64,000 bases of DNA from Uranotaenia lowii (Eukaryota; Arthropoda; Insecta; Diptera; Culicidae). Positions 23,893 through 34,635 of this stretch are shown here, piece by piece. The DNA is taken from NCBI RefSeq assembly GCF_029784155.1, contig NC_073692.1, positions 160,795,582-160,859,581 on the forward strand, read 5' to 3'. The translations under genes were made by a program, and so were the position numbers. The first letter of the stretch is position 1; every line of letters begins with the position of its first letter. The notes below the pieces were generated by a model, which was not told the origin of the DNA, ran no database searches, and worked only from the letters and a program-made list of their open reading frames with translations.

Positions 23893-24640
23893 CTAGCTGA
23901 CCCGGCAAACTTCGTTAAGTCTTTGAATTTCGCAAAAATAATGAACATGTAAATAAGCAGAAAATAGGTAAATAATTATTAACGCTCATGAAACTGGATT
24001 GTTACCTTCAAACGGAATGAATCGACACAGTTTTTTGACTATTTTCGTAATACTTCTGTCATATTATGGTGGTGCATACCTCCAGGGGCAAAAATTTTCG
24101 AAGAAGATTGACATTCAACAAAACTGGAAAGCGAATATCTTCTGGGATATAGTTAAAAAATCTATTTTCTTCCATTTTACATTTTTTTTCATTAACAGAG
24201 GATCCTTGACACCGATATGTATAATTTCTATTAACCCCAAGATAAGTGCCAAAAAGTGTTTTGTTGAAATGTGTCGTCATTTTAAGCAATTTTGATAAAC
24301 TGTGTTTCCTTTTTCGCCAAAACCATGTTTGAATTTTCTTTATCGTATAGGTACCAAATTTGTAAAAATGGCACAACACTTTTCATGGTATGAAATTTCG
24401 CGATTTTTTATATGCTGCAAATATATCAATATCAACAAATTTTCATTTACCATTCTGTTTTTCATTATCTATCATGTATTTGATATGTTCTCTGTACTAG
24501 ATAATCTTCTCTTAATTTTTAATATCATCTTTTTTATATCGACTTTAACTTTATCATATTTATCGAAAAATAAGAGAAATCAAAGAAAATTAGAACATTC
24601 AATATATGTGTGTGTACAAGGAATTTCTATTCACAGCAAT
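23893..24640 (-). mobile_element. Helitron 3' end, minus strand, 5' end not found
   Basis: ACTAGCTGACCCGGCAAACT at 23893 is the complement of the typical insect Helitron terminus GCCGGGTCAGCTAGT. The element therefore lies to the right on the minus strand. No TCTATATATA start with a GTCT run is found before 24650, so it is probably 5'-truncated or another subfamily. The short frames at 23999-24295 and 24302-24733 have no motif. The right limit given is approximate. Confidence 0.5.
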
Positions 24641-24649
24641 TTCAAATCA

Positions 24650-24815
24650 AACGGTTATGAAATCTTTTTTGCCTTTCTTTCAGAAAGGTATAGTTATCGG
24701 TCGATTTGGGAGATCATTAATTATGGGTCTTAGATATTCCTTTATAGGTACCTATCGAATCAGCTCATCGAGTTCAGACGATGTCTGTGGATTTGTGTGT
24801 ATTGAGGGGATTTTT
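24650..24815 (-). repeat. second copy of the TATACCTTTCT...GAAAGG dispersed repeat
   Basis: In reverse complement it reads CAAATCCACAGACATCGTC, then a GAGCTGATTCGATAGG block, then ATTAATGAT, then TATACCTTTCTGAAAGAAAG. This is the same order as the repeat flanking the palindrome at 19635-21453. Confidence 0.65.
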
Positions 24816-25045
24816 TGTAAACTTATTTTGCACGTTTTTGCGAAACTGGGCAGTACAATAAAAATGATTTTTAGCTTAAAAAATTTGATTTTTTTTCTTC
24901 TTCGTCCTATTAAAGAAAGAAGAAAAAACAAAATAGTTTGAAAAATAAATTTTCATAGTAATTATCATCAAATCATCACTCCAAAAAACGTGTCAATTTT
25001 TCTTGCTAGCCACAACCAGCAATCACTAAAATCAAAATTATCGTG

Positions 25046-25078
25046 TCTATGACGTCAAATTATACGTGACGTCATAGA
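25046..25078. promoter_or_regulatory. inverted pair of CRE-type sites (TGACGTCA)
   Basis: TCTATGACGTCA (25046-25057) is followed after 9 bases by its exact inverse, TGACGTCATAGA (25067-25078). Each half contains the CREB/ATF consensus TGACGTCA. No gene start is recognised nearby, so regulatory function is only a possibility. Confidence 0.35.
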
Positions 25079-25500
25079 TACGCGCATACTATCTAAAAGT
25101 ATGGATCTGTCGATGTGTGGAAGGGAGAACAGATAGGCTTCACTCCCATTCAGGTTTGATGTCATCGTGACAGAAACCGTGTGGGAGGAAGACGACAGTT
25201 CAAATTTTCCCGGCCAATGGTTGTAGTTTTTTCAATTTAATGGTTCAGATTGAAACCGCACCATTTCAAAAAATTTCGGAACCTAAGCTCCGCATTATTA
25301 AACATAAAAATGGTTTTCACCAAGGGGTACGACCCCGAAAATATTGAAGTCGTTGATGAGTAGGTCATGTCCACACTGCATGGTACGAAAGCGATAGTAA
25401 CTTCGGCCAACATTATATTTAGAAACAGATTGCTCTGAGAAGGGGAAAACAACACGGGTACGCGGACGATGTATGCACATCCTCTCATCTTCTCACGTGC

Positions 25501-25537
25501 CGTTCGTGCTCAGGAAGCTTCTTCCTAGGCACGAACG
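25501..25537. other. 37-nt hairpin
   Basis: CGTTCGTGC (25501-25509) pairs perfectly with GCACGAACG (25529-25537). Inside, AGGAAG pairs with CTTCCT. The result is a compact stem with a tiny loop. Role unknown; it could be the remains of a small inverted-repeat element. Confidence 0.6.
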
Positions 25538-25865
25538 ACAGGAGAGAATTTCGCCCGTGGAAGCAAATCTAATTAGACAAATGCTACTCAATCCTCTCGA
25601 GCTTTAAGCTCTCGGGCAAATTCCCTTTTCGTTCCCTTTTCTCTTCAGATCTAACGTTGCGCAATGAAAGCTTTTCGTTCGCATAGAAAAACCTGTGCAA
25701 TTGTTGCGTTTTGTTGTTGGGGTTGGTGTCTGACGAAAACGGCTTGGGAGTCAATCCAAACAGTGGCGCCACCAAGTTCTCCATAGTAGTGTTTGGAGCA
25801 TTTCGGATTTTTGTTTTGGAAAAGGCACATAAATACGCATTAACCATTTTGACCAGGCTGGCCAA

Positions 25866-27035
25866 AAACAAATTTAACTAAATTGACAAAATTAACAATA
25901 CTGACAAAATTGACAAGATTGACAAAATCGCCAAAACTGAAAAAGTTGACAAAATTGATGAGGTTGACAAAACTGACAAACTTCACCAAATTGACAAAAC
26001 TGACAAAATTGACAATATCAACAATTTCGACAAAATCGACAATATTGACACAATTGACAAAATTGACAACATTCACAAGATTGACTTAATTGACAAACTT
26101 ACAAAATTGACAAGATTGAAAAAAGTGATAAAATTAACAAAATTGACAAAATTGATCAATATGTGAAAACTGACAACATTCACCAATTTGACAAAAAAGA
26201 CAAGATTTACAAAATTGACCAAATTGGCAAAACTGACAAAATTCACCAAATTGACAAAACTGACAAAATGACCAAATTGCCAAAATTGACAAGATTGACA
26301 AAATTCACAAAATAGACAAAACTAACAAGATTGACAAGACTGACAAAATTGACAAGATTGACTATTTCGACAAAATCGACAATATTGACACAATTGACAA
26401 AATTTACAAAACTGACAGAATTGACAAAATTGACATGATTGGCAAAATTGCCAATATTGACAAAATTGACAAGTTTGTCACAATTGAGAAGATTGACAAA
26501 ATTGACCAAATTGACAAAATTTAGAAAATTGTAAACATTGACAAGATTGACAAAATTGACAAATCTGAACAAATTTGAAGAAATTGTTAAAATTGACAAA
26601 AATGACAAAATTGATTAAATCGACAAAATCGTCAAAATTTACAGAAATCGCAAAATCACAATATTGATTGAATCGACGAAATTGAAAAATTTGACCAAAT
26701 TGACAAAACTGACAAAATTGACAAAATTGACAAGATTGACAAAATAGACCAAATTGACAAATTTTACAAAATTGTTTTAATTGACAAAATTGACAAAATT
26801 TATCAAATTGACAAATTTGACAAAATTTACAGAATTGACAAAATTGACAAGATTGAACAAATTGACAACACTGAATCAAATAAACAAAATTAACTAAACT
26901 TATAAAATCGACAAAATCGACAAAATTATCAAAACTAGCAAAATCCATAAAATTGACAATATTGATTAAATCGACAAAATTGGCAAATTTGACATTTTTG
27001 ACAAATTTGACAAATTTGGCAAATTTGACAAATTT
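25866..27035. repeat. ~1.17-kb minisatellite, degenerate 9-bp unit TTGACAAAA
   Basis: The unit TTGACAAAA, with variants such as TTGACAAGA, CTGACAAAA, TCGACAAAA and TTCACCAAA, repeats about 130 times. Because 9 is a multiple of 3, frames stay open on both strands. The apparent proteins are (T-K-L)n on the plus strand and (V-N-F)n or (C-Q-F)n on the minus strand, up to 156 codons at 26478-26948. They are repeat translations, not genes. Confidence 0.95.
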
Positions 27036-27219
27036 TATCTCCTATAGTTTTTTTTTCATCCCCTATAGTTTATTCCGTTTGAGAGCTTCATTTAACGAAA
27101 ATCATTTACAAAAGTGATTTTTGTAAACATTCTACCGTTATGGATATAAACACGCAAAACAAATATGTTTTGAATCTGAAAGAAAGGCTCAAATCCACTG
27201 TTAAGTGTATTAAACGGGT

Positions 27220-27279
27220 TTTTCATTTTGTTCTTGTTTGTTTTAGAAATATTTCAAGATTTTGTTCAGATTTGCCCTT
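27220..27279 (+). repeat. ~640-bp repeat unit, copy B, first fragment
   Basis: TTCATTTTGTTCTTGTTTG through CAGATTTGCCCTT matches the start of copy A at 23262-23315. The match breaks where the non-LTR element begins and resumes near 29785. Confidence 0.75.
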
Positions 27280-29690
27280 TTTTCTGCAATTTTTTCAATA
27301 ATCGCTTTCTCGATTTGTTATTTACAAACGACGTGGAAAGCTGCCAAATAGAAGAATGTGTACCGCTGTTACAGAACGAGTCGCATCATACTGCCATGGT
27401 TGTAAGTGTCAATGTAGACAAACTACATTACTCAGATCCAGAGTCGGCTGAAGAAAACAAGGTAATGATTGATTTTAAGTATTTCGATGATGCAGCTGTT
27501 TCTCAATCACTACTGGAGGTTGATGGGAGAATCACGCTGGACCACGCGTTCAAATGATGTTTGAATTTTTAAGCGGTTTTGGAGTTGGTTCAGTTGAAAG
27601 CGCAATTGATTTCAATGTCTTGTCTTTCTACAATGTTATTTACGGCATACTGCTAGAGCATTGTAGAACAGTCAAAAAAAGGCCGAATCGAACTAAATAC
27701 CCAGAATGGTTCAACGCCGAAACAATTCGTCTTCTCGAAGATAAGAGAAGAAAACACAATAAGTATCGTAAAAGCAAAGCTTAGTCGGATAAAACTGCTT
27801 ACCGAGCTGCGTCTCATGCCTTCAACACTTTGCATAGAGCCCAGCGTATAACATATTTGAATGAACTTCAAAGAGGTATTCAAGCTGAACCGAAGCGTTT
27901 TTGGAAGAACGTCAATTCCAAGCGCAAAGCAAATTTAGTTCCAAAAAACATTTGTTTCAACAACAAAAGTGCTAGTACTTTCGTTGAGGCTTCTGAATTA
28001 TTTGCCGAATATTTTCGCAGCATTTACAACGCAAACGATTTGGTTGCAGAATTAGAATTGCAAGTCACGGCAGAGGTGATGCCAGAATTGAGCGTATCGA
28101 CAATGGATGTTCGGCAGAAAATTTCTCAGCTCGATGAATCTAAAGGAAGTGGACCTGATGGTATTCCAAATTCATTTCTTAAAAAGTGCGTGGGCGCTAT
28201 TGAAAAGCCTCTACAATTGCTCTTCTCAGCTTCCATTCGTGATGGTTTGTTTAGCAAACTGTGGAAGATTTCACACATTTCACCGATTCTCAAGAATGGT
28301 TCAAAATTGCCCGTTGAAAACTATCGAGGGGTAGCAATTCTTTCTGCTATACCAAAAATGTTCAAGAGCATCATTTACGACCAGATGTACCCATGGCTAG
28401 ACAGAAAGACGGCAGATGTTCAGCATGGATTTTTAAAAAAGCGATCTACTGTGAAGAATTAATCAGAATTTGTTTCCCGAAGTTCTCAATGGATGACGCA
28501 GGGTTCGCAAGTTGAAGTCATATACACAGACATGTCTAAAGCTTTTGACGATATCAATATTAAAGCTCTTCTGTCAGTGCTGCGCAAAAATGGAATCACC
28601 GGTGTTAGTCTACAATGGATACGTTCGTACCTGATGGAAAGAGTTCAGATTGTAAAACTTGGGAACGCGAGATCCAGCGTATTCCTGGTCAACAGCGGCG
28701 TACCTCAAGGGAGTCACTTGGGACCCCTACTTTTTATAACTGTAATGAAAGAGTTCCCCGAAGTGCTGCGTGACGTGTTTGTGCTGATTGACGCTGATGA
28801 TTTGAAAATGTTCCATCCTGTTCGGTATCCCAAGAATTGTATGGTTCTACAGAATGCGCTTAATAAATTTTCTGAGTGTTGCAGCCATTTTGGTTTGAAA
28901 ATCAATGCCTCAAAATGCAGCGTGATCACCTTTTCAAGTAAAATGAGCAACATAGTGCGCGATTATTGTTTTGTAAACAACTGTTCCGTAACAAGAAAAT
29001 TCTCAGTGAAAGATCTAGGCGTAGAGTTAAATGCAAAACTTAGTTTTTCGAAACACATTGTACAAGTCGTTGCCAAAGCCAATTCCATGTACGGTATGGT
29101 TAGCAGGATTTGTCACGAGTTGGACAATCCTTATACTATCGTCTCGATTTATGTTGGACTTATCCGAACCACTATCGAATATGCCAGTATTGTGTGGCAG
29201 CCATACTACAATGTTCATAAGAATAGAATCGAAAGAGTTCAAAAACGATTTCTAAGGTACGCCTTGAGAAACCTTGGCTGGCAAGAAGATATGCCAGAAT
29301 ATCGAGCTTTGTGTATGCTGGTTGGCTTGGAATCATTAGAAAATCGCAGAGAATCAATCGACATGTTGTTTTTGAAGGATTTGACCAGTGGAAAATATTT
29401 TTCACCGTATTTGATGTCACAGATTTCTCCTAACGAAGGACGTAGCAGTCTACGCAGCATACGACCGTTCCAGCTCCCTAACCGAATTCAAAACTACGCT
29501 TGCAATGAACCAATATACAGAATGATGGCGCTCTACAATGCACATGTTAACGTTATAAAACTGAATATGTCCAGAGAAAAAATCAAAAATAAACTTAAGT
29601 TGGTTTTTTCATAAATATATTGTAAACACCATTAAAGATAAAAGGCTGAAGCCTAGGATCTATCAATAGTAAATAAATAATATTGCTGAA
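27280..29690 (+). mobile_element. 5'-truncated Jockey/CR1-like non-LTR retrotransposon
   Basis: The order is the end of an endonuclease domain, a linker, a reverse transcriptase and a C-terminal region, with no RNase H. It ends in a short 3' UTR with AT-rich tail units (TAAATAAATAAT near 29670). It is inserted into copy B of the ~640-bp repeat. Copy A shows the empty site CAGATTTGCCCTT|CCTAAAGTTC. The exact 3' junction lies between 29690 and 29785; that interval may hold a further small insertion. Confidence 0.8.
27290..29614 (+). pseudogene. endonuclease-reverse transcriptase of the Jockey/CR1-like element (broken)
   Basis: The frame to 27557 carries the tail of an EEP endonuclease (LDLLFTND, then SHHTAMVVSV). 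A frameshift near 27555 leads into the linker (PEWFNAETIRLLEDKRRK). An in-frame TAG at 27782-27784 follows, then RT blocks SKGSGPDGIPNSFLKKC, NYRGVAILSAIPKMFKS and QHGFLKKRSTV. An in-frame TAA at 28460-28462 is next, then motif A (YTDMSKAFD), GVPQGSHLGPLLF, the C-terminal blocks DLGVELNAKLSF and IEYASIVWQPYY, and FLRYALRNLGW. Motif C reads DADD (28790-28801) where these enzymes have YADD, one TAC-to-GAC change. With one frameshift, two nonsense codons and an altered active site it is non-functional. Its nearest relative here is at 51.7-53.3 kb. Confidence 0.85.
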
Positions 29691-30012
29691 CTGTCCGACT
29701 ATGAGGAGAAGTGTGGTAAAAAGTAAGGCTATGATCATTGAGAATCCGGGAACTTTATTTCGGACATAGCTACAGTCGTAAAGTTTAAATATGCAAAATT
29801 TTGACAGCGTGGTTTAAGTTATTAAAGAACTATCTTAATTTTTTTTTCAGATTTTCAAATAAACGTGTGTTTGAGATATTTATGACGCAAAAAAACATGG
29901 TAAAAAAAATTTGTACAATCACCTCAGAAATTCTTCATTATCGACTTAAAAACTCATGAACTTTTGGTTTATTCTGATTTTTATTTTTGCCCAAATGGTA
30001 AAGAAGTATGAG
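29691..30012 (+). repeat. ~640-bp repeat unit, copy B, second fragment
   Basis: From about 29785 (GCAAAATTTTGACAGCGTGG) the sequence follows copy A through GTGTGTTTGAGATATTT and AATTCTTCATTATCGACTT to the MITE insertion at 30013. The first ~95 bases (29691-29785) are not in copy A. They contain AAGGCTATGATCATT, which recurs inverted at 31527-31541. Confidence 0.7.
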
Positions 30013-30914
30013 CACAGAGAACAGATGTACAAGCTCGAACAAAAAATATTAAAAAGTGTGTAGTAATTCAAATGCTGACATTAAAAAAATACGTTGAAAA
30101 TTGACTTAAATAGTACCATTTATTGGGCCGTTCAAAAGTTACAAATCAAATTTTCAAGTGCACTGTTTTCGAAAAGGCGTAATGGTATATAAACTTATTA
30201 ATATAATTAAACTAATGCTGTTCTAAAATAGACGTGTTCAATTCATTGCTGCAATTCAATAAGAGTAACTTTTGACTGGACAGAATTCAACTTTTTTCGG
30301 TGAGTGAAACAATCTTTTGTTAATTTTCGTAACGTTTCGGGTAACTTTCCTTTACCCATTTTCAGATGTCCCTAAGACGACGTAAATTTGAAAACCAAAA
30401 AAAAACCGAAAAAAATCAATAAGTATACAAAGTACCGGTAATTAACTTTTATTCATTCCTTTAATTTTGAGGCAGTCGAAATAACTTTTACAATAAGTTT
30501 TGGCAGTTTTTGAACGGTTATCGTCAGAGGACGAATCAGCTGTATCCAGTCAAATTGGAAAATTCTTGATGATGAGTCTTACTCATCAGAACTGATTCTA
30601 GGCATCGCAAAGCGGATTACTTTCAAGTTTCACTTTTGCATCCCATTGCCAAAATTTAGCATTTCTAGCTTGAAGGAAATGGCGATTAACTTTTGTGATA
30701 CTTTTCTATTATGCAACCGGACGAAAGTGTTACGAAACTTTAACAGCAATTTTCTTGAAACATTCCAAACAGTTCACACGACCTGTTCAAAACTAACCAA
30801 AATTTTTTTTTCTCAGTTTGGTTTTGAGAGTTTTCTCTGGTGTGTTTGGATATATTTGGTGATCCAGCCAAAAAACAAAAGTTTCGTGGGCTAGCTTGTA
30901 CGTCTGTTCTCTGT
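30013..30914. mobile_element. MITE-like element, ~0.9 kb, with 8-bp imperfect target duplication
   Basis: The left end, ACAGAGAACAGATGTACAAG, matches the reverse complement of the right end, ACAGAGAACAGACGTACAAG. The flanks AGTATGAG (30005-30012) and AGTATAAG (30915-30922) differ at one base. Copy A lacks the element at this position, confirming an insertion. The 8-bp duplication fits hAT. A frame of 82 codons (30646-30894) lacks motifs, so the element is non-autonomous. Confidence 0.75.
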
Positions 30915-31440
30915 AGTATAAGGAGCCACTCCAGGAAGTTCACGAAGTTCTAACCAAGCATAGGAGAGGTACCCTCGATCTCAAAAAAGGATAAAAAGAC
31001 TATGGTTATTGTGAAAAATTGAATGCAGACCCCTTAACTATGCAATAAACCCTTCTCCGGTATTCAAACAGTGTTGCCTGACTAGTAAACACCCAGTAAA
31101 TAACTAATACTAAGCAGTTCCATGGAACGCAATCTTTCCTACTGGTTTTTAAGCAATGTGACAGATGTGTTCTGATGGACCAAGAGATTTTAAGAGGTCA
31201 AATTCTTCGAGATGCCTGCTCATGGAAATGTTCCAACCATATTCCAATTGATTTTCCAGGTGAATTTGCTTAAAATTTTATGGTTTTGCAAAGGTTCTGC
31301 TTATGTGGTAAAAATAAGAGATCAATTAATGACTGAAAAAAGTGTGGAAAGATAAAAAAGAGATTTTATGATGAATCGAGAGTATTTTTTGTAATCAACT
31401 ATATGTTTATTTTTTAATATTTTTAAATTTAATATCATAT
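30915..31440 (+). repeat. ~640-bp repeat unit, copy B, third fragment with a ~160-bp indel
   Basis: Resumes with GGAAGTTCACGAAGTTC and GAGAGGTACCCTCGATCTCA and runs to TTTTTTGTAATCAACT near 31400, co-linear with copy A. The interval 31105-31265 is absent from copy A. It may be an insertion here or a deletion there, since no terminal repeats or duplication decide it. Confidence 0.75.
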
Positions 31441-33640
31441 TAAAACCTTCACTTTCTTTAAAGAAAGTTTTCGATCAAATGAATTTGTTTTAAAATACAC
31501 ACGTTTGTAACTGTCCGGGTTCCAAATGATCATAGCCTTATGCTAAAGATTAAAGATCATCGGTGTTTATTACAACTATTTTTAAGATATCTTGCTCCAA
31601 ATCGACTTTCATTTAATGCATATCAAATAACAAATTCAAATGAAACATTTCCGGGCCATGCGTAGTAAGAATAAAATTTTGTCCACTTCTAAAGCTTTTT
31701 TAAACCTCTCCACCTTATTGGGTTATTTTTTTCCAAATTAAACCTTATTTCTTTGTAGATTTAAGTCAGAATATTAATAGCGATATGAGTCTTTATCTAA
31801 ATTATTAGATACTAAAATGATATTTTGAACAATCTAAAAACAATATCGTTTAAATTTTTTAGACAAATCATTCAATTTTTTGTTCATTCATTTTTATCTA
31901 CATTTTTATCTACATTGAGCACGAACTCGTTGACCCTCAGGTGCTGCGCTGACTTTGGCACAGCTCTAACTAACCTAACGACAACAATAATGTCTTGAAT
32001 GAGAAAGCTTTGGCACTTTTCGACTTTTGAGCCACCAGCCGTGTGTAGGCGTTACTAAGCGAGAAATGGCTGATTTCTATGAGCCAAGCTATGTATCCGG
32101 AATTGTTAAAGTCAAATTATTATGGAAGATGGAAATTATGATTCTGAGTAATTTTTTGATAAAAAATTTTTTTGCAGTCTTGAACAAATTAGTTGAATGA
32201 AATAAAACCTTTCTTACCAACTTGTTTTATAAATGGCAAACAAAATTTTTGATAAAATTTACTCATATTTCCGTCTCCAAATTAGATTGCATTTCAACTA
32301 GAAGTTCTCATAATAAATTTCCGTATCAAATAACTGCTTCTAAAACCATATGCTAGCTGACGCATTAGGCTTTAGACATGTCTCTTTTTTCGAACCTTTG
32401 AATTTTTTGAACTTGTTGATCAAGCCTGTACGAGAACAATCGAAAAAAAGTGAGCAAACTCGGTGGAAATTTCTAAAATAGTGCATAAAATTCAAAATCA
32501 TATGATTTAATAGCTGTGCAATAAGTGGCAAATCACTCTATGATGGTGGATTTAAAAAATCGAATGAATCTCCAAATCGGCTTATTTGGCATTCAAAATA
32601 TAAAATTGAAATTTGTATGTGTATAAAAAAGTTACTTTTCATTTACTTTGGAATCCTCGATTGTGAATAATTCAATTTACTCGAAGGTAGACTTCAATCA
32701 AATCATTCCATGCATTCCGGAAAAAGTAAACAGAACCTCAACCAAACATTTTCGTTTCCTGGCCAGCTAAAAGCAAATCCGATGCAATATCAACCCTATC
32801 ACAAATTTACGGTCAGTTTTCAAAGCCGAAAACCTGTAGTAGGAAGTTTAACATCAGAAAGTCATGTTCGCAAACAAAAGTCTTGAGTAGACTATAGGCA
32901 AGACTTTGTACCTATTCCTGACTTTGAATGAATCTAACCGAAGAACGATTCCCTAGCTGAGGCAAAGCAACTCTCCCACATCGCCGGAATCTGCCGGTGT
33001 GTATAGGGATTTCTCAATAGGCATCCGTTAGATATGCAAGCAAAAGTCTGGCCCCAGCCAGTAGGAGAACTTTATCGATATTGAAAGGCTGGTCCTGAGG
33101 AAAACGATGACTTTCAACCGAATGCATCTACTTTGTGATGTAAGGAATAAGGTTTGTAGGTAACTTTGTCCCTAGCAAGAGAGCAAGAAGTCGTTGTGCT
33201 TCGTTGTTCCGCTTGCTTCCTTCCGAAAGCAATCAAATCAAATAAGGTCAACAGGATTTGATATTCTTGCCTGGAATGGAGACCATTATTGTGCAAATTG
33301 GATTGAAGGCGTCAGCAAGGTTATTTAATTTACCCGCCTTGGGCGTCAGTGAGACAGAGGCTTTGTTGTTGACTTTTAAAGACTGGGCCACTGAATGCGT
33401 TCATTCAGTGTATTCAGGAATATAATCAATTCGATTGATCTTTGATGAGCGTTCTTGTGATAGAAAGTAATCTGAAAAAGGTGTTTTCGAAATCATTGAC
33501 TCAAATAAAAATAGGTGCATTTTGGTATTCATTTGCTTCAACTCTTCAAAATCAAGCTTTTTTCGCTAAAAAAATCGCAGTTTTTTTTTGATAAATCAAA
33601 ATTTAAAACTTGAATACTTTTTTATGCGGCAGCTTGTGAG
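31441..33640. other. AT-rich non-coding stretch
   Basis: Only scattered short frames (60-63 codons at 32340-32531 and 33114-33296, both minus) without motifs. A less AT-rich patch at about 32930-33420 has no recognisable content. Confidence 0.4.
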
Positions 33641-33850
33641 AAACTACAAGCCCTTTTGAGGCCAAAACTTCTCACCGCGGGGGAAAGCTAGGTACATGAA
33701 TTGGGAAGGAGTTGGACGAGACTGTAATACAGAGGGACTAAGCACTGGCTCTCAATTGAACACTGGTTACTCCCTGATGGGTTAGAAGGTCAGGGAGCTG
33801 TATTACGAGCAAAGGGGTTTTACTTTTCATTGTTTATGTGATGTGAAGTG

Positions 33851-33977
33851 CTGTGTTGTGTAATGTAAAAGACAAATAATAGCCACTGTAGGCTGAACTT
33901 TGTTGTTACTATGTGTTATTTTGTGTTGTGTACTGTCACAAACAATAAAAGCTACTGTGGGCTGAGGTTTGTTGTTA
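33851..33977 (+). repeat. two tandem copies of a ~60-bp unit
   Basis: TTGTGTTGTGTA..AATAATAGCCACTGTAGGCTGA..TTTGTTGTTA at 33851-33909 is followed by a diverged copy at 33921-33977 (CAATAAAAGCTACTGTGGGC, then TTTGTTGTTAT). It lies just 3' of the minus-strand RTE-like tail. Function unknown. Confidence 0.7.
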
Positions 33978-33994
33978 TTTTTTTTATTTTTTAT

Positions 33995-34622
33995 TTACAA
34001 AGTATTCCGTCTCACGACATAACTTGACGAACATAATTCCTAAAATTCACTCGGTCCGCTCGTCGAATAACACCTCCTAGCGCCACGTTGAACATCATGC
34101 AGAATAGACCATCACCTTGTCGAAGCCCCCTGCGCGATTCGAATGAACTCGACAATTCACCCGAGATCCGCACACAGCACTGCGTTCCATCCATCGTCGC
34201 TTTGATCAGTCTGATCAGCTTCCCGGAAAAGCCGTTCTCGTCCATGATTTTCCATAGCTCGTTACGGTCGATCGTGTCGTATGCGGCTTTGAAGTCAATG
34301 AATAGATGATGCGTAGGGACTTGGTGTTCTCGGCATTTTTGGAGTTTTTTGATGAGTTCAGCTGCGATGCCATCCTTCCCAGCCGACTTGTTTCTATTCA
34401 GCTGGCGAATGGATTTTTTTAACTTCACTCATCGTTGGGAGTGGCTTCTCTTCGTTGGGGGAGCCACTTCGTCCGTTCTCTTCGGAGTGGCTTTTCTACG
34501 GATTATCGAATGAGTTAAAGGGATTCTGCGGATAAATAAAAATTCTACCTGACGACCAGAAAAAAAAAGTCATCAAGTTTTATTTAGCCGAAAACAATAC
34601 ATTTTTCGATTTTCGTGAAATC
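33995..34622 (-). mobile_element. 3' half of an old RTE-like element, minus strand
   Basis: This is the downstream part of the element whose 5' half is at 37943-39351; the two were separated by the insertion of another RTE-like element. The last bases before 33995 (complement GAATTTTAGGAATT..GTTATGTCGTGAGAC) match the 3' end of the third RTE-like copy near 58040-58080. That shows the true 3' end is retained despite large internal deletions. The tail is A/T-rich. Confidence 0.8.
34012..34428 (-). pseudogene. reverse transcriptase remnant of the old RTE-like element
   Basis: 138 codons with RLNRNKSAGKDGIAAELIK-type block 1 (QLNRNKSAGKDGIAAELIK), motif A (HHLFIDFKAAYDTIDRNELW) and motif B (GLRQGDGLFCMMFNVALGGV). 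Block 1 joins motif A directly (ELIK|KLQKCREH), so the central region seen in the copy at 56.7 kb is missing without loss of frame. After GGVIRRAD the sequence jumps to the 3' terminus, so the catalytic ADD box and thumb are gone. It is clearly dead. Confidence 0.85.
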
Positions 34623-34635
34623 TACGGACTTGAGC

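Larger units (their letters stand above)
24816..25860. other. unassigned segment, GC-richer from about 25130
   Basis: Minus-strand frames at 25237-25488 (83 codons) and 25584-25871 (95 codons) show no recognisable domain. The segment also holds a CRE-like palindrome and a short hairpin, listed separately. CAGTGGCGCCACCAAG near 25761 resembles a retroviral-type primer-binding site, but no LTR lies beside it, so I do not call one. A host gene edge or a dead element are both possible. Confidence 0.25.

Noticed and set aside
25755..25775. TGGCGCC-containing sequence like a retroviral primer-binding site
   Set aside because: No LTR pair, polypurine tract or gag/pol coding is found around it.
25840..26948. 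Long frames (66-156 codons) rich in V-N-F, C-Q-F or T-K-L
   Set aside because: They are translations of the 9-bp tandem repeat in several frames; no real protein features.
29691..31541. Inverted AAGGCTATGATCATT pair as ends of one transposon
   Set aside because: The interval contains ordered sequence of the ~640-bp repeat, and no duplication flanks the pair; they may be separate small repeats.
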